A DNA stretch of 64,000 nucleotides from Streptomyces griseoflavus (GCF_014649995.1 NZ_BMUC01000001.1:964177-1028176); one strand, 5' to 3'; positions 38,221 to 47,255 are shown, counted from the first letter of the stretch. Notes: generated from the sequence alone by a model not told the origin. Program-made: numbers and translations.

Positions 38221-39426
38221 GTGGACCGCTGCATCGTCCTGGTGGACGCCGGGTATCTGCTGGGGGCCGCCGCGAGTCTCCTCGCCGGGGAGCCCTCGCG
38301 GTCCCGCATCACCGTGGACCACGCGGCCCTCATCCAGGGCCTGCGCGACCGCGCCGAGAACGACACGCGGCAGCCGCTGCTGCGCATCTACTGGTTCGAC
38401 GGCGCCCCCGACCGCGTGCCGCAGCCCGAGCACCGGCGCCTGCGCGTGATGCCCCGGGTCACCGTCCGGCTCGGCGCGCTGACCCGCAGCGACGGCCGCT
38501 GGGCGCAGAAGGGCGTCGACGCGGCGATGCACGCCGAACTGACCGAACTCGCCCGCAACCGCGCCTGTTCCGACATCGTCCTGGTCACCGGTGACGGCGA
38601 TCTGCTGCCCGGCATGATGGCCGCGAAGGAACACGGCGTCGCCGTCCACCTGTGGGCGGTGCAGGCCGCCGACGGCGACTACAACCAGTCCGAGGACCTG
38701 GTCGCCGAGGCCGACGAACGCCGGGTGCTGGACCGGGCGTGGATCACCCGGGCCGTACGGGCCAAGGAACTCGCCGGAGTGTGCGCGCCGCCGCCCGTGC
38801 CGCGCCCGGAGATCGCCGCGATCCTCTCCGCCCCGCTGCCGGACTCCGCGCTCGGCGCGGCCGCCGAACGCACCGCGCAGGAACCGCGCCACCCGGCCTC
38901 CGCGCACAACGGCACCGCGGAGCGGACGTCCACGGCGAAGGGCGTCCCCACCCCGAAGGACCTGGCGGCCCTGCGCGGCCCGGGCGCCCAGCAGCCCCAG
39001 CAGCCGTCCTCCGCGACGCTGCGCTGGTCCTCCGACAAGGGCTGGGTCGACCGGCCCGCCGCCGAACCGCCCGAGGCCGCCTCCATGCCGACGCTGGCCC
39101 AGCTGACCACGGCGGAGCAGCGATGGGCCGACCGCGAGGAGGACATCACCACCGTCGGCGGTGACCCCTTCGAGGTGGGGCAGGTCTTCGCCCGGCGCTG
39201 GGTGGAGCGGCTCGGCGACCAGAGCCACATCCAGAAACTGTCCGGCATGTACCCCCGCATCCCGCACCGCGTCGACGGGGAGCTGCTCCGCTACGCGGCC
39301 CGCTTCGGCCTCCTCGCCCACAAGGACGACCAGATCGACGAGCGTGACCGCTACGCCATCCGGGCGGGCTTCTGGCGCGAGCTCGACCTGCGCACGGGCA
39401 CCGAACGGGCGCCCGCCGGGGAGTGA
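38221..39426 (+). CDS. NYN/PIN-like domain protein (putative ribonuclease)
   Basis: 401 aa. The N-terminal NYN domain (about 1-165) keeps the acidic residues of this PIN-like nuclease fold: D9 in LVDAGY, D60 in WFDGAP, D100 in KGVDAAM and D125/D127 in TGDGDLLP. A Pro/Ala/Gln-rich linker (about 175-285) leads to a conserved C-terminal helical region (about 290-395) of the kind found in streptomycete NYN proteins. Family members cleave RNA; the target is unknown. GTG 38221 sits 9 nt after AGAGG; GTG 38212 is too close to it. Convergent with the VOC gene. Confidence 0.8.
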   Translation: MDRCIVLVDAGYLLGAAASLLAGEPSRSRITVDHAALIQGLRDRAENDTRQPLLRIYWFDGAPDRVPQPEHRRLRVMPRVTVRLGALTRSDGRWAQKGVDAAMHAELTELARNRACSDIVLVTGDGDLLPGMMAAKEHGVAVHLWAVQAADGDYNQSEDLVAEADERRVLDRAWITRAVRAKELAGVCAPPPVPRPEIAAILSAPLPDSALGAAAERTAQEPRHPASAHNGTAERTSTAKGVPTPKDLAALRGPGAQQPQQPSSATLRWSSDKGWVDRPAAEPPEAASMPTLAQLTTAEQRWADREEDITTVGGDPFEVGQVFARRWVERLGDQSHIQKLSGMYPRIPHRVDGELLRYAARFGLLAHKDDQIDERDRYAIRAGFWRELDLRTGTERAPAGE

Positions 39427-39454
39427 CCGGCGCCCGCCCGGCCGGTTCCGGTCA
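39424..39454. terminator. Inverted repeat whose arms are the stop codons of NYN and VOC genes
   Basis: TGACCGG (39424-39430) pairs with CCGGTCA (39448-39454). The left arm starts with the NYN stop TGA and the right arm ends with the complement of the VOC stop. The loop is 17 nt and itself G/C-rich. Confidence 0.4.
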
Positions 39455-39862
39455 GCCCTGGTCGCCGAGCTCGGTGAAGAGGGTCAGCTGGAGGGCGCCC
39501 GGCGCTTCCAGCCGGGCGTTCAGGGAGTTCCAGGGGGTGCGGGTCGGTTCGGCGACCACCTCCGCTCCGGCGGCGGCCAGCTTCGCCGTGGTGGCGGCGG
39601 AGTCGTCCACCTGGAAGGCGACCCGGACGTGACCGGCCACCCGGCGCCCCACCTCGACCTCGTCGATGAAGGCGGCGTGGTGGGGATCGGTCAGCTCCAG
39701 GGTGGCCCGGCCCGCGTCGAGGATGGTGACGTGGCCGTCGGGTGACGAGAACGCCGCGCGCTCGGTCAGTCCTAGGACGTCGCGGTAGAAGCGCAGCGCG
39801 GCGTCGTAGTCGTCGGCGGTGACCACCAGGCGCAGCTCGCGGACGGCGGGTTCGTCGGTCAT
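39452..39862 (-). CDS. VOC (glyoxalase/bleomycin resistance) family protein
   Basis: 136 aa, one vicinal-oxygen-chelate domain made of two beta-alpha-beta-beta-beta modules (about 6-62 and 72-132). Module residues such as DYDAALRFYRDVLGLTE and GHVRVAFQVDDSAAT match the family. Metal ligand positions are not certain, so it could be an enzyme or a binding protein. ATG 39862 has AGGAG 7 nt upstream. It is transcribed away from the ABC transporter genes. Confidence 0.83.
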   Translation of the reverse strand: MTDEPAVRELRLVVTADDYDAALRFYRDVLGLTERAAFSSPDGHVTILDAGRATLELTDPHHAAFIDEVEVGRRVAGHVRVAFQVDDSAATTAKLAAAGAEVVAEPTRTPWNSLNARLEAPGALQLTLFTELGDQG

Positions 39863-40032
39863 CTCGGCTCCTGCGGGATCATCGGGTGCGCGACCGGTGA
39901 ACACGGTGAGCCACCGGATGATTCCCCGGAGTCCGCCGGTCGCGGCCGTGGTGTCCGGTGCGTCCGGTGCGTCCCCCTCCGGCGGGCGCGGCGCAAGGGC
40001 GACCCGAGGACGGGCAGGGGTTCCCGACCCCG

Positions 40033-40038
40033 TAGGCT
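40033..40038 (+). promoter_or_regulatory. -10-like TAGGCT before the ABC ATPase gene
   Basis: TAGGCT ends 8 nt before GTG 40047, and no ribosome-binding site lies between, so the message probably begins at the GTG. Confidence 0.5.
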
Positions 40039-40046
40039 CGTCCCTT

Positions 40047-41066
40047 GTGAATACGCGCGCGGCACAGGGATCCCGGCACGGCGGCGATGTCGTGTGCGCG
40101 GTGCGCGGGCTGACCAAGACCTATCCCGCGGTGCGCGGCCGGCGCGGGGTTCCCGCGACGCCCGAGGTCCGGGCCACCGACGACGTGGCGCTCGACATCC
40201 GGCGCGGTGAGATCTTCGGCCTGCTCGGGCCGAACGGCGCCGGCAAGTCCACCCTCGTGCGCCAGCTGACCGGACTGATGCGGCCCGACCGCGGCAGCGT
40301 CGGCATCCTCGGTCACGACATCGTGCGCCACCCCGAGCGGGCCTCGCGCATCCTCGCCTACCTCGGCCAGGAGTCCACCGCCCTCGACGACCTCACCGTG
40401 TCCCTCGCCGCCGAGACCACCGGCCGGCTGCGCGGCCTCGACGCACGCCGGGCACGGGCCGAACGGGACGACGTCCTGGACGAACTGGGGCTCGCCCCGC
40501 TCGCCGGGCGCCCGCTGCGCAAGCTCTCCGGCGGCCAGCGCAGACTCGCCTGCTTCGCCGCCGCGCTGGTGGGGCGGCGGCCGCTGCTGGTGCTCGACGA
40601 GCCCACCACCGGCATGGACCCGGTGGCCCGGCGCGCGGTGTGGTCCGCCGTGGACCGGCGCCGCGCCGAGCACGGCGCGACCGTCCTGCTGGTCACCCAC
40701 AACGTCATCGAGGCCGAGACCGTCCTCGACCGTGTCGCGGTGCTCGACCGCGGCCGGGTCATCGCCTGCGACACCCCGTCCGGGCTGAAGGAACAGGTCG
40801 CCGGCGAGGTCCGGGTCGACCTGGTGTGGCGCGAGGCCGCGCCGCTCCACGTGCCCGAGGTCGCCGCGCTGCGCGACCGCGTCGTCGAGTCCGGCCGCCG
40901 CTGGACCCTGCGGCTGGCGCCCGAGGAGGCCCGTACGGTCGTCGCCACGGTCACCGGCGGTGCCGCCTTCGCCGCCCTGGACGACTTCACGCTGGCCACG
41001 CCCAGCCTGGAGGACGTCTATCTGGCGCTCGGCGGTGCCGTACGACAGGGACTGGTGAAGGCGTGA
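40047..41066 (+). CDS. ABC-2 type exporter ATP-binding protein
   Basis: 339 aa. Walker A GPNGAGKST at about 61-69, signature LSGGQRR near 163, Walker B LLVLDEPTTGMDP near 183-195 and the H-loop TH near 216. It has the C-terminal extension seen in daunorubicin-resistance-type (DrrA-like) ATPases. The GTG at 40047 was chosen from the upstream hexamer. The stop is close to or overlaps the permease gene, so the two should form a half-transporter pair. The exported substrate is unknown. Confidence 0.9.
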   Translation: MNTRAAQGSRHGGDVVCAVRGLTKTYPAVRGRRGVPATPEVRATDDVALDIRRGEIFGLLGPNGAGKSTLVRQLTGLMRPDRGSVGILGHDIVRHPERASRILAYLGQESTALDDLTVSLAAETTGRLRGLDARRARAERDDVLDELGLAPLAGRPLRKLSGGQRRLACFAAALVGRRPLLVLDEPTTGMDPVARRAVWSAVDRRRAEHGATVLLVTHNVIEAETVLDRVAVLDRGRVIACDTPSGLKEQVAGEVRVDLVWREAAPLHVPEVAALRDRVVESGRRWTLRLAPEEARTVVATVTGGAAFAALDDFTLATPSLEDVYLALGGAVRQGLVKA

Positions 41067-41152
41067 GCACACGGGCCGTGTCATCCGTACGGAACGGGGC
41101 GGGTGCCCGCGCGCATCCGGGCGAAGCTCCGAGCGAAGGAGAGCAGCACGAC

Positions 41153-41974
41153 GTGAGTGTCGTACCCGCCGATGTCCTGCCGGGCGGTGCCCTGACCGCG
41201 GGGGCGGCCGCGCCGGAAACGGCCGAGCTCGGCCCCCGGGCGCGGCTGTGGCCGTCGCTGGCGGCCGTGTACCGGGCGCAGCTGTCCCGGGCCCGGGTCG
41301 CGCGGATCCCGCTGCTGTTCGTGGCGACCTTCCAGTCGGTCGGCATCATGATCCTGATGCGCGGCGTCGTGGACGGCGGCGGTGAGGCGCGGGCCGTGGT
41401 CGCCGGCTCGGCGGTGCTGGTCGTCGCGTTCGTCGCGCTGAACCTCCTTGCCCAGTACTTCGGCCAGCTGCGGGCCGGCGGCGGACTCGACCACTACGCG
41501 ACCCTGCCGGTGCCACCGGCGGCGGTGGTGCTGGGCGCGGCCGGCGCGTACGCCTCGTTCACCGTGCCGGGCACCGTCGTGACCGCCGTCTTCGGCTGCG
41601 CGCTGTTCGGGCTGCCGCTGGCGCACCTGTGGGTGCTGATCGCGGTGATCCCCCTCGCGGGCGCCGCGCTCGCCGGGCTCGGAGCGGCGCTCGGCCTGCT
41701 CGCGCCCCGGCCGGAACTGGCCACGCTCCTCGGCCAGCTCGGCATGTCCGCGGCGCTGCTGCTGGGCGTGCTTCCCCCGGAGCGGATGCCGGAGGTGGTG
41801 CGTCTCGCCCGCGACCTGCTGCCGTCGACGTACGGCGTCGAGGCCTTCGCGCGGACCTTCGCGCCGCACCCCGACTGGGCCCTCGTGCTCGGTGACCTCG
41901 CCGTGTGCGGGGTCGTCGGAGTGCTCTCGCTGGCGGTGGCGACCTGGGCGTACCGCAGGGCGGCCGTCCGGTGA
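41153..41974 (+). CDS. ABC-2 type transporter permease
   Basis: 273 aa with six hydrophobic helices (about 56-250), the layout of ABC-2 permeases such as DrrB. GTG 41153 has GAAGGAGAG 8-9 nt upstream. An in-frame GTG at 41063 overlaps the ATPase stop (GTGA) and would add 30 low-complexity residues; either is possible. The permease partners the upstream ATPase to export an unidentified compound or act on the membrane. Confidence 0.85.
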   Translation: MSVVPADVLPGGALTAGAAAPETAELGPRARLWPSLAAVYRAQLSRARVARIPLLFVATFQSVGIMILMRGVVDGGGEARAVVAGSAVLVVAFVALNLLAQYFGQLRAGGGLDHYATLPVPPAAVVLGAAGAYASFTVPGTVVTAVFGCALFGLPLAHLWVLIAVIPLAGAALAGLGAALGLLAPRPELATLLGQLGMSAALLLGVLPPERMPEVVRLARDLLPSTYGVEAFARTFAPHPDWALVLGDLAVCGVVGVLSLAVATWAYRRAAVR

Positions 41975-42008
41975 CGCGCCGCACGGCCGGGCCTGGCACG
42001 ATGGCGGG

Positions 42009-42707
42009 GTGAGCGCTCCCCTGACACCACCGCCGCCCCCGCACGAGCATTCCGCTCAGGACCCGTGGCAGCCGCCGTCCGGCCCGGCCGCGGAGGCCTC
42101 GGCCGGGCACGCCGGGAAGTCCGCGTATCCCCGGAGCGGCTGGTGGGACGACCAGGACGGTCCCGGGATGAAGCGGGAACTGCGGGAGGCCGCGGTGATC
42201 CTGGTGGCGGTGGCGCTCGGCGGGCTGCTGCTCGGGGTGATGTGGTGGTGGCTCGCGCCGCGCGTGCCGCTGGTGGGCGAGGTGGCCGGCGACAACTGGG
42301 CCGTCTACCTCAAGGACTCCGAGGGCGAGCAGGGTATCGGGGTGGACGGGACGTTCACGCTGCTCGCGCTGGGATTCGGCGCGGTGAGCGCGCTGGTGGT
42401 GTTCCTGGTGCGGCGGCGGGGCGGTGTGCCGCTGGTGGTGGCACTGGCGGCGGGCGGGCTGCTCGCCTCGGTACTGGCCTGGCGGCTCGGGGTGTGGCTG
42501 GGGCCGGCGCAGGACGTGATGGCGCAGGCCCGCAGCGCGGGCAAGGGCGTCACCTTCGACGCGCCGTTGCAGCTGAGCGCGAAGGGCGCGCTGCTGGCGT
42601 GGCCGTTCGCGGGACTGGTGCTGCACCTGGGGCTGACGAGCCTCTTCGGCCCCCGCGACCCGGAGGCCCTCCCGCCGGATCCGCACGTGCCGGGAGCCGG
42701 GTCCTAG
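42009..42707 (+). CDS. Four-helix membrane protein (DUF2567-like)
   Basis: 232 aa. A Pro/His-rich cytoplasmic N-terminus (about 1-55) is followed by helices near 60-80, 115-135, 142-162 and 195-215, with an extracytoplasmic loop after the first helix (VAGDNWAVYLKDSEGEQGIGVDG). The layout matches actinobacterial DUF2567 proteins as I remember them; no function is known. GTG 42009 lies 6 nt after CACGAT, consistent with a leaderless message. Confidence 0.65.
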   Translation: MSAPLTPPPPPHEHSAQDPWQPPSGPAAEASAGHAGKSAYPRSGWWDDQDGPGMKRELREAAVILVAVALGGLLLGVMWWWLAPRVPLVGEVAGDNWAVYLKDSEGEQGIGVDGTFTLLALGFGAVSALVVFLVRRRGGVPLVVALAAGGLLASVLAWRLGVWLGPAQDVMAQARSAGKGVTFDAPLQLSAKGALLAWPFAGLVLHLGLTSLFGPRDPEALPPDPHVPGAGS

Positions 42708-43029
42708 GTTCCGGGGCCGGGGGCGCGGGGGTGGGCGCGGCGGGCGTACCGCAGGGGGCGTCCCCGCCTGCCCGGTCCGCTCTCGGCTTCGTGCGGGCAG
42801 GGATGACCCCGGCGCCCCAAGGGCACGCCTGTCCGCCCGGGCGTGGTGGGCGGGTGCCGCCGGTGGGGCGGAGCGGCGTGATCGGCCGGTGCTCGATCGC
42901 TCCCCTGAGCGGTGAGCCGTACGGCCGGTCGCGATCGGATGCCGGTGCGCCACTCGCGAGGGCCCCGAGGGCGGGGTCGTCACGACACGTCCGTGCCCGG
43001 CGCCCGTGCGGGGCACGGACGTCGGGCGG
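42708..43029. other. Gene-free interval
   Basis: 322 bp, very G-rich at its left end. The only structure seen is the hairpin at 42987-43022, which belongs to the following minus-strand gene. No convincing reading frame, promoter or RNA is visible. Confidence 0.6.
42987..43022 (-). terminator. Terminator after the YbaK-like gene
   Basis: 12-bp perfect stem ACGTCCGTGCCC/GGGCACGGACGT (42987-42998, 43011-43022) with a 12-nt loop, 8 bp beyond the gene's stop on the minus strand. Confidence 0.7.
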
Positions 43030-43530
43030 TCAGGCGCGTCCGATCGGGGCCAGGACGGCCGAGGTCAGGTCCCTCAGGTCGGCCGGGGAGAGCTCGACCT
43101 CCAGGCCGCGCCGGCCGGCCGAGACGCAGATCGTCTCGTGCCGCGCCGCCGATTCGTCCAGCACCGTCGGCAGCCGCTTGCGCTGGCCCAGCGGCGAGAT
43201 CCCGCCCCGCACGTACCCGGTGGTGCGTTCCGCCAGCGCCGGATCGGCCATCGCCGCCCGCTTCCCGCCGGCCGCCGACGCGAGGGCCTTCAGGTCGAGC
43301 TGGCCCGCCACCGGCACCACCGCCACCGTCAGCGCCCCGTCGACGTCCGCCACCAGCGTCTTGAACACCCGGTCCGGTGAGACGCCCATCGCCTCGGCCG
43401 CCTCCTCGCCGTAGGAGGGATGGGACGGATCGTGGTCGTAGGAGTGCACGGTGAACGGCACCCCGGCCGCCGTGAGGGCCACCGTCGCGGGCGTTCCCCC
43501 CGGCTGCTGCTTCCTGGACTTCTTCGCCAT
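43030..43530 (-). CDS. YbaK/EbsC family aminoacyl-tRNA deacylase (Cys-tRNA-Pro type)
   Basis: 166 aa. A YbaK-fold protein that hydrolyses mischarged tRNA, typically Cys-tRNA-Pro. The conserved lysine lies in VFKTLV (about residue 57), with a GGKRAAMADPALAERTTGYVRGGISPLG region (about 88-115) forming the active-site wall. The basic Lys/Gln-rich N-terminus is short. ATG 43530 was chosen; GTG 43542 would add four residues. The neighbouring LON-domain gene is upstream on the same strand but separated by its own stop. Confidence 0.88.
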   Translation of the reverse strand: MAKKSRKQQPGGTPATVALTAAGVPFTVHSYDHDPSHPSYGEEAAEAMGVSPDRVFKTLVADVDGALTVAVVPVAGQLDLKALASAAGGKRAAMADPALAERTTGYVRGGISPLGQRKRLPTVLDESAARHETICVSAGRRGLEVELSPADLRDLTSAVLAPIGRA

Positions 43531-43558
43531 TGCGGCCGTCACCCCGGACAGTCGTACG

Positions 43559-44299
43559 TCAGTTGAGACTCATCGGGCCGCGCGTCAGCTCCGACGCCGG
43601 CAACGACGGCAGATTACGGATGATCGCCGTCTCGGTGCGAAGGAGTTTCAGCTCGTCCCGCAGCCGGGAGGCGGTGTCCGGCGCCTGGAGCAGACGCTGC
43701 CGCGTCGGCGTGTCCAGCATCATCGCCGCGGCGACCAGGTAGGAGACCACGCCCGGCTCGTCCGGCAGGTCCGCGCCGGTCGCCAGGGACCGCTCCCGCG
43801 CCCCCGCCAGCCGCTTCTGGTACTGGCGGAACGCCCGCAGCACCACCTCCGCCGACGCCCCCGGATCGTCGCCGGGTTCCTCCTCCAGCGGCTCGAGGTC
43901 GGCCGTCAGGAACGGCCCCGAGGCGTCGACCGACAGCAGCCGCACCCGGGTCGTCCCCGTCGCCAGCACCTCGAAGGTGCCGTCGGCCCGCTCCCGGATC
44001 GTCGCCGCGTCGGCCACGCAGCCCACCTTGTGGAAGGCGCGCAGCGGATCGCCGCCGAAGCCCGCCGCCGGGCCCCGCTCGGGCTCGGCCGTCGGATCGG
44101 GCAGTCCGGGAGCCGTCTGCGCCACCTCGTGGCCGTCGCGGATCGCCACGACGGCGAACCGGCGTGGCTCGTCCTCCGGCGTCTTCAGCAGCTCGCGCAT
44201 CATGGCGCGGTAACGCTCCTCGAAGACGTTGAGCGGGAGCACGAGCCCCGGGAACAGCACCGTGTTCAGGGGGAAGAGCGGGAGCCGGACGGTGGTCAC
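43559..44299 (-). CDS. LON substrate-binding domain protein
   Basis: 246 aa. It contains only the N-terminal substrate-binding domain of Lon proteases (RLPLFPLNTVLFPGLVLPLNVFE near residues 5-25, then a beta-rich core), followed by a helical C-terminal part (about 150-235). No AAA or protease domain is present. Such stand-alone LON-N proteins are common in actinobacteria and lack a firm function. GTG 44299 lies 8 nt after a TAGGCT hexamer. Confidence 0.85.
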   Translation of the reverse strand: MTTVRLPLFPLNTVLFPGLVLPLNVFEERYRAMMRELLKTPEDEPRRFAVVAIRDGHEVAQTAPGLPDPTAEPERGPAAGFGGDPLRAFHKVGCVADAATIRERADGTFEVLATGTTRVRLLSVDASGPFLTADLEPLEEEPGDDPGASAEVVLRAFRQYQKRLAGARERSLATGADLPDEPGVVSYLVAAAMMLDTPTRQRLLQAPDTASRLRDELKLLRTETAIIRNLPSLPASELTRGPMSLN

Positions 44300-44307
44300 G
44301 ACGTAAA

Positions 44308-44313
44308 AGCCTA
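44308..44313 (-). promoter_or_regulatory. -10-like TAGGCT overlapping the stop codon of the upstream gene
   Basis: TAGGCT on the minus strand (44313 down to 44308) contains the TAG stop of the helical-repeat gene and ends 8 nt before the LON-domain GTG. Confidence 0.45.
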
Positions 44314-45387
44314 ATGGGCGCCGAAGCGGAGTCGACCGCCCCGCCCGCGGTCCGGACGGTCGGGGAACGGGACGGAGCCGCCGGAACCGGGCCCCCGGGC
44401 ACCGGACGCGACCAAGGCGCCCACGCCCTGACGCACCTCCAGGAACCGGCCCAGCGGGTCCTCCGCCTCCCGGTCCCAGGGGAACGACGTCGCGTACGGG
44501 CCGGTCAGCCGCAGCTGCTCCAGGGCGTCCTGCCAGCGTTCCAGCCGGACCAGGACGTACGTCAGCAGATTGCGCAGCTCGGCCGGCCAGGACTGGTCCG
44601 CGGGCAGCCCCGCGGACAGCGCGACGGCGCGGTCGGCCGCGTCCTCCAGCCGTTCGCGCGGCACCTCGGGACCGCAGCCGTCGGTCAGGTAGCCGTACGC
44701 CGCCCGCAGCGGCAGCGCCCGCGTGAGCGAGGTCTCCGGCGCGTCCTGGGCGGCCCGGTCGGCGAAGTCGAGGCACTCCCGGTGCGAGCCGTGCCACGAG
44801 GACGCCAGGTAGCGCAGGGCCGCCACATGGCAGCCGTAGTGGTGCGGGGCGCGCCGGACGGCCGCCTCCCACAGCTCCTCGACGTAGGTGTGGCCGGCCC
44901 GCGCGCCCCGGGCGTGGTCCAGGGCCAGCCGCCAGGGCACCGGGTCGCGGTTGTCCGCCCGCGCGGCGGCCGTGATCAGCGGGCTCACCTCGCGCAGCAG
45001 TTCGCCGCGCGCCGGAGAGTCCCAGGCGCGGTCCACCGCCCGCTGCGCGTCCACCACGGTGGCGTCCGGGTCGAGCGGGGCGAGCGCGCGCCAGGTGTCC
45101 AGCCACTCCGGGCGCGCCCGGGCGAACGCGGCCAGGCCCCGCACATACCGGTCGCGGTGGTCCCAGGCGCCGGCGCGCCGGGTGGCGGCGAGCAGCTCCG
45201 CGGCGGGCCCGTGGTCGCCGTCGGCCGCGCCGACCAGCGCCGGGCCCAGGACGTCGTCGGGCGCGTCGAGCAGCACCTCGTCGTCACCGGGCAGCCGGAC
45301 GGGGACGGGGGACGCGTCGCCCGTCGACTTTCCTCGCACCCGGGACGTACGGATGAACGCGTGCAGCAGAGCCATGGTGTCGACCAT
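44311..45387 (-). CDS. Helical-repeat (TPR-like) protein of unknown function
   Basis: 358 aa, predicted soluble and almost entirely helical. Repeated pairs of helices with small residues and tryptophans (for example WLDTWRALAPLDP, ALDHARGARAGHTYVEELWEAAV, HHYGCHVAALRYLASSWHGS, LLTYVLVRLERWQDALEQLRL) look like degenerate TPR units. The C-terminus is Gly/Pro/Arg-rich. No catalytic motif is recognised. ATG 45387 was chosen; other in-frame starts exist at 45459 (TTG) and 45375. It lies between a LON-domain gene and a beta-helical membrane protein gene, all on the minus strand. Confidence 0.6.
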   Translation of the reverse strand: MVDTMALLHAFIRTSRVRGKSTGDASPVPVRLPGDDEVLLDAPDDVLGPALVGAADGDHGPAAELLAATRRAGAWDHRDRYVRGLAAFARARPEWLDTWRALAPLDPDATVVDAQRAVDRAWDSPARGELLREVSPLITAAARADNRDPVPWRLALDHARGARAGHTYVEELWEAAVRRAPHHYGCHVAALRYLASSWHGSHRECLDFADRAAQDAPETSLTRALPLRAAYGYLTDGCGPEVPRERLEDAADRAVALSAGLPADQSWPAELRNLLTYVLVRLERWQDALEQLRLTGPYATSFPWDREAEDPLGRFLEVRQGVGALVASGARGPGSGGSVPFPDRPDRGRGGRLRFGAH

Positions 45388-45477
45388 TGAAAGTCCGCAG
45401 GTCACAGCGGCGCCAGAGCCCACACGCAAGTCGCGGAAAGTTGTACGGGGATCGGTCAAGGCCCGGTAAAAAGCAGA

Positions 45478-45497
45478 CGGGCCCTCAGGGCGGCCCG
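45478..45497 (-). terminator. Possible weak terminator after the beta-helix membrane protein gene
   Basis: CGGGCC (45478-45483) pairs with GGCCCG (45492-45497) around an 8-nt loop, 44 bp past the gene's stop, with AAAA-rich sequence further along that reads as T on the minus strand. Confidence 0.4.
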
Positions 45498-45541
45498 GAA
45501 TTCCGCCGTGTGACCCGTCCCGCGGGTCGCGCGCCGGCGGA

Positions 45542-47119
45542 CTACGTGCGGCGCAGCGTCCGGGTCGCGCCCGCCGCCACCGTCGTCGCCAGGATCCAGC
45601 CCAGCAGGACGAACGCGGCCGACAGCCACTGCCAGCCGCCGCGCAGCTGCCAGAAGCCCACCTGCCCCAGGTCGATCACCGGCAGCAGCAGGTCCAGCGC
45701 GAACAGGGCCGGGTTCCAGGGTGGGTGCTCACCGCTCTTCAGCGGCGGGTGGTCGGAGTGGGCGAAGGCCAGCGAACCGGCCGCCCACAGCACCGCCATC
45801 CACACCGCGGCCCGGCCCGGACGGTATCCGTACGCGACCGTCCAGTCCTGCGCGTAACCCCACAGCTTGGCCGCGAGCGGCAGGCTCTCGCGGCGCCGGC
45901 GCTGCTTGGCGAGCAGCACCTCCCGGGCGTCCTCGTCCTCCCCGCCCTCCCGCAGCACGGCGGCCAGCCGCTCGTACGGCTCCGGGTTGTACTCGGCGCT
46001 CGCCGCGTCCACCCAGCGCAGCCGCAGCTCCAGCGGGAAAGGACCGCGCGGCACCAGGTTCTCGTAGGTGAAGCCGCCCATGTGCAGCCGGCCGGGGCCC
46101 GGCCAGCTGTCCGCCCGGTCCATCAGGTTCACCACCCGCGCACCCGACAGCACCACCCGGCCGCGCGCCGGCCGCTCCCCGAGGAAGCGCAGCTCCGGCG
46201 TCTGCACCCGGCGCAGCGACAGCTCCTGCTCGTCGGTGAGGACGAACCGGGCCCCCTCGAAGTCGACCGCGTCCCCGAACCGCCCGTCGTCCAGCCGTAT
46301 CCCGCCCCGGCACTCGAAGCGCTGGATCCGCGTGCCGCGCGCCGGTGTCATCCCGCTGCGGGCCTGGGCACCGACCCCCGCCGGGGTCAGGTACAGCGAG
46401 CGCTCCACCGTCAGCTGCGGCGCGTTCAGCGCGAGCCGGGTCTGCGAGTTGCCCAGCCGCGCGCCGCGCAGGCTCAGCGAGACGCCGATCGTCGCGCTGC
46501 GCAGGCTCAGCTCGCCGTGCGACTCCAGCATCTCCGCCTGGAGGTCCTGCCCGACGCTCATCCCGTCCGCGGCGATCGAGCGGCCGCTGCGGTCCCGGTG
46601 CACCACCGCCTGGTTGAGCAGCAGATCCGTACCGATCCGCGCGTCGGTCAGGCGTATGCCGCCCAGGAACCGGCAGCGCGGCAGGTGCAGATCGCCCTCG
46701 GTGTGCAGCCGGGCCGCCTCCAGACGGGGCAGGGCGCAGTCGACCATCCGCACGGTCGTGAAGCGGCTCTCCGGCAGCAGCACGTCCCGCTCGAAGCGGC
46801 AGCCGCGCAGCTCCCAGTAGGGCACCACCGTGCCACCGGCCAGGTCCAGCACGCCGCTGATCCGCACCCCGACGAGCTTCAGCGACGACACGCGGCCGGC
46901 CAGCGCGGGCGGGCCGTGCAGCAGCAGCCAGCACACCACGCGCGCCCGGACGGTCCGCTCCGGACCCCACGGATGCCCGCCGTGCGGATCGTCGACGACC
47001 GTGTCGCCGCTGCTCAGGTCGTACACGCTGCCGTTGCGGAAGGCCTGCCACATGCCCGCCTCCGCGGCGGTCAGGTCCTCCGGCGGCTCCGTGCCGCCCG
47101 GTCCCACACCGTGGGTCAC
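45542..47119 (-). CDS. Membrane protein with a long beta-solenoid-like repeat domain, unknown function
   Basis: 525 aa. After a short N-terminal helical part, residues about 90-360 consist of recurring roughly 20-residue units ending in small or hydrophobic residues (GVRISGVLDLAGG, EGDLHLPRCRF, DARIGTDLLLNQ, SATIGVSLSLRGA), suggesting a right-handed beta-helix related to pentapeptide-repeat folds. The C-terminus has two membrane helices (about 440-460 and 490-515). Streptomyces homologues are often labelled membrane-associated oxidoreductase, but I see no cofactor-binding motif. GTG 47119 has a strong GGAGGAGGGGAG. Divergent from hisD. Confidence 0.6.
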   Translation of the reverse strand: MTHGVGPGGTEPPEDLTAAEAGMWQAFRNGSVYDLSSGDTVVDDPHGGHPWGPERTVRARVVCWLLLHGPPALAGRVSSLKLVGVRISGVLDLAGGTVVPYWELRGCRFERDVLLPESRFTTVRMVDCALPRLEAARLHTEGDLHLPRCRFLGGIRLTDARIGTDLLLNQAVVHRDRSGRSIAADGMSVGQDLQAEMLESHGELSLRSATIGVSLSLRGARLGNSQTRLALNAPQLTVERSLYLTPAGVGAQARSGMTPARGTRIQRFECRGGIRLDDGRFGDAVDFEGARFVLTDEQELSLRRVQTPELRFLGERPARGRVVLSGARVVNLMDRADSWPGPGRLHMGGFTYENLVPRGPFPLELRLRWVDAASAEYNPEPYERLAAVLREGGEDEDAREVLLAKQRRRRESLPLAAKLWGYAQDWTVAYGYRPGRAAVWMAVLWAAGSLAFAHSDHPPLKSGEHPPWNPALFALDLLLPVIDLGQVGFWQLRGGWQWLSAAFVLLGWILATTVAAGATRTLRRT

Positions 47120-47231
47120 GGATCTCCCCTCCTCCTCACCTACTCGTCGGTTCGTCCCTTCGTACAACCGGTGATGCCCGGTACGGTGACCTGTTGAACA
47201 CGGAAAGTGAAGAGGATCTCGCATATGTGCG

Positions 47232-47255
47232 CGGACCGTCACCGTGAGGGGTCCG
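47232..47255. repeat. Inverted repeat in the divergent region before hisD
   Basis: CGGACC (47232-47237) and GGTCCG (47250-47255) with a 12-nt spacer, within the 193-bp gap between the beta-helix gene and hisD. It may be an operator or a leader hairpin; no leader peptide rich in histidine codons is visible. Confidence 0.35.
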
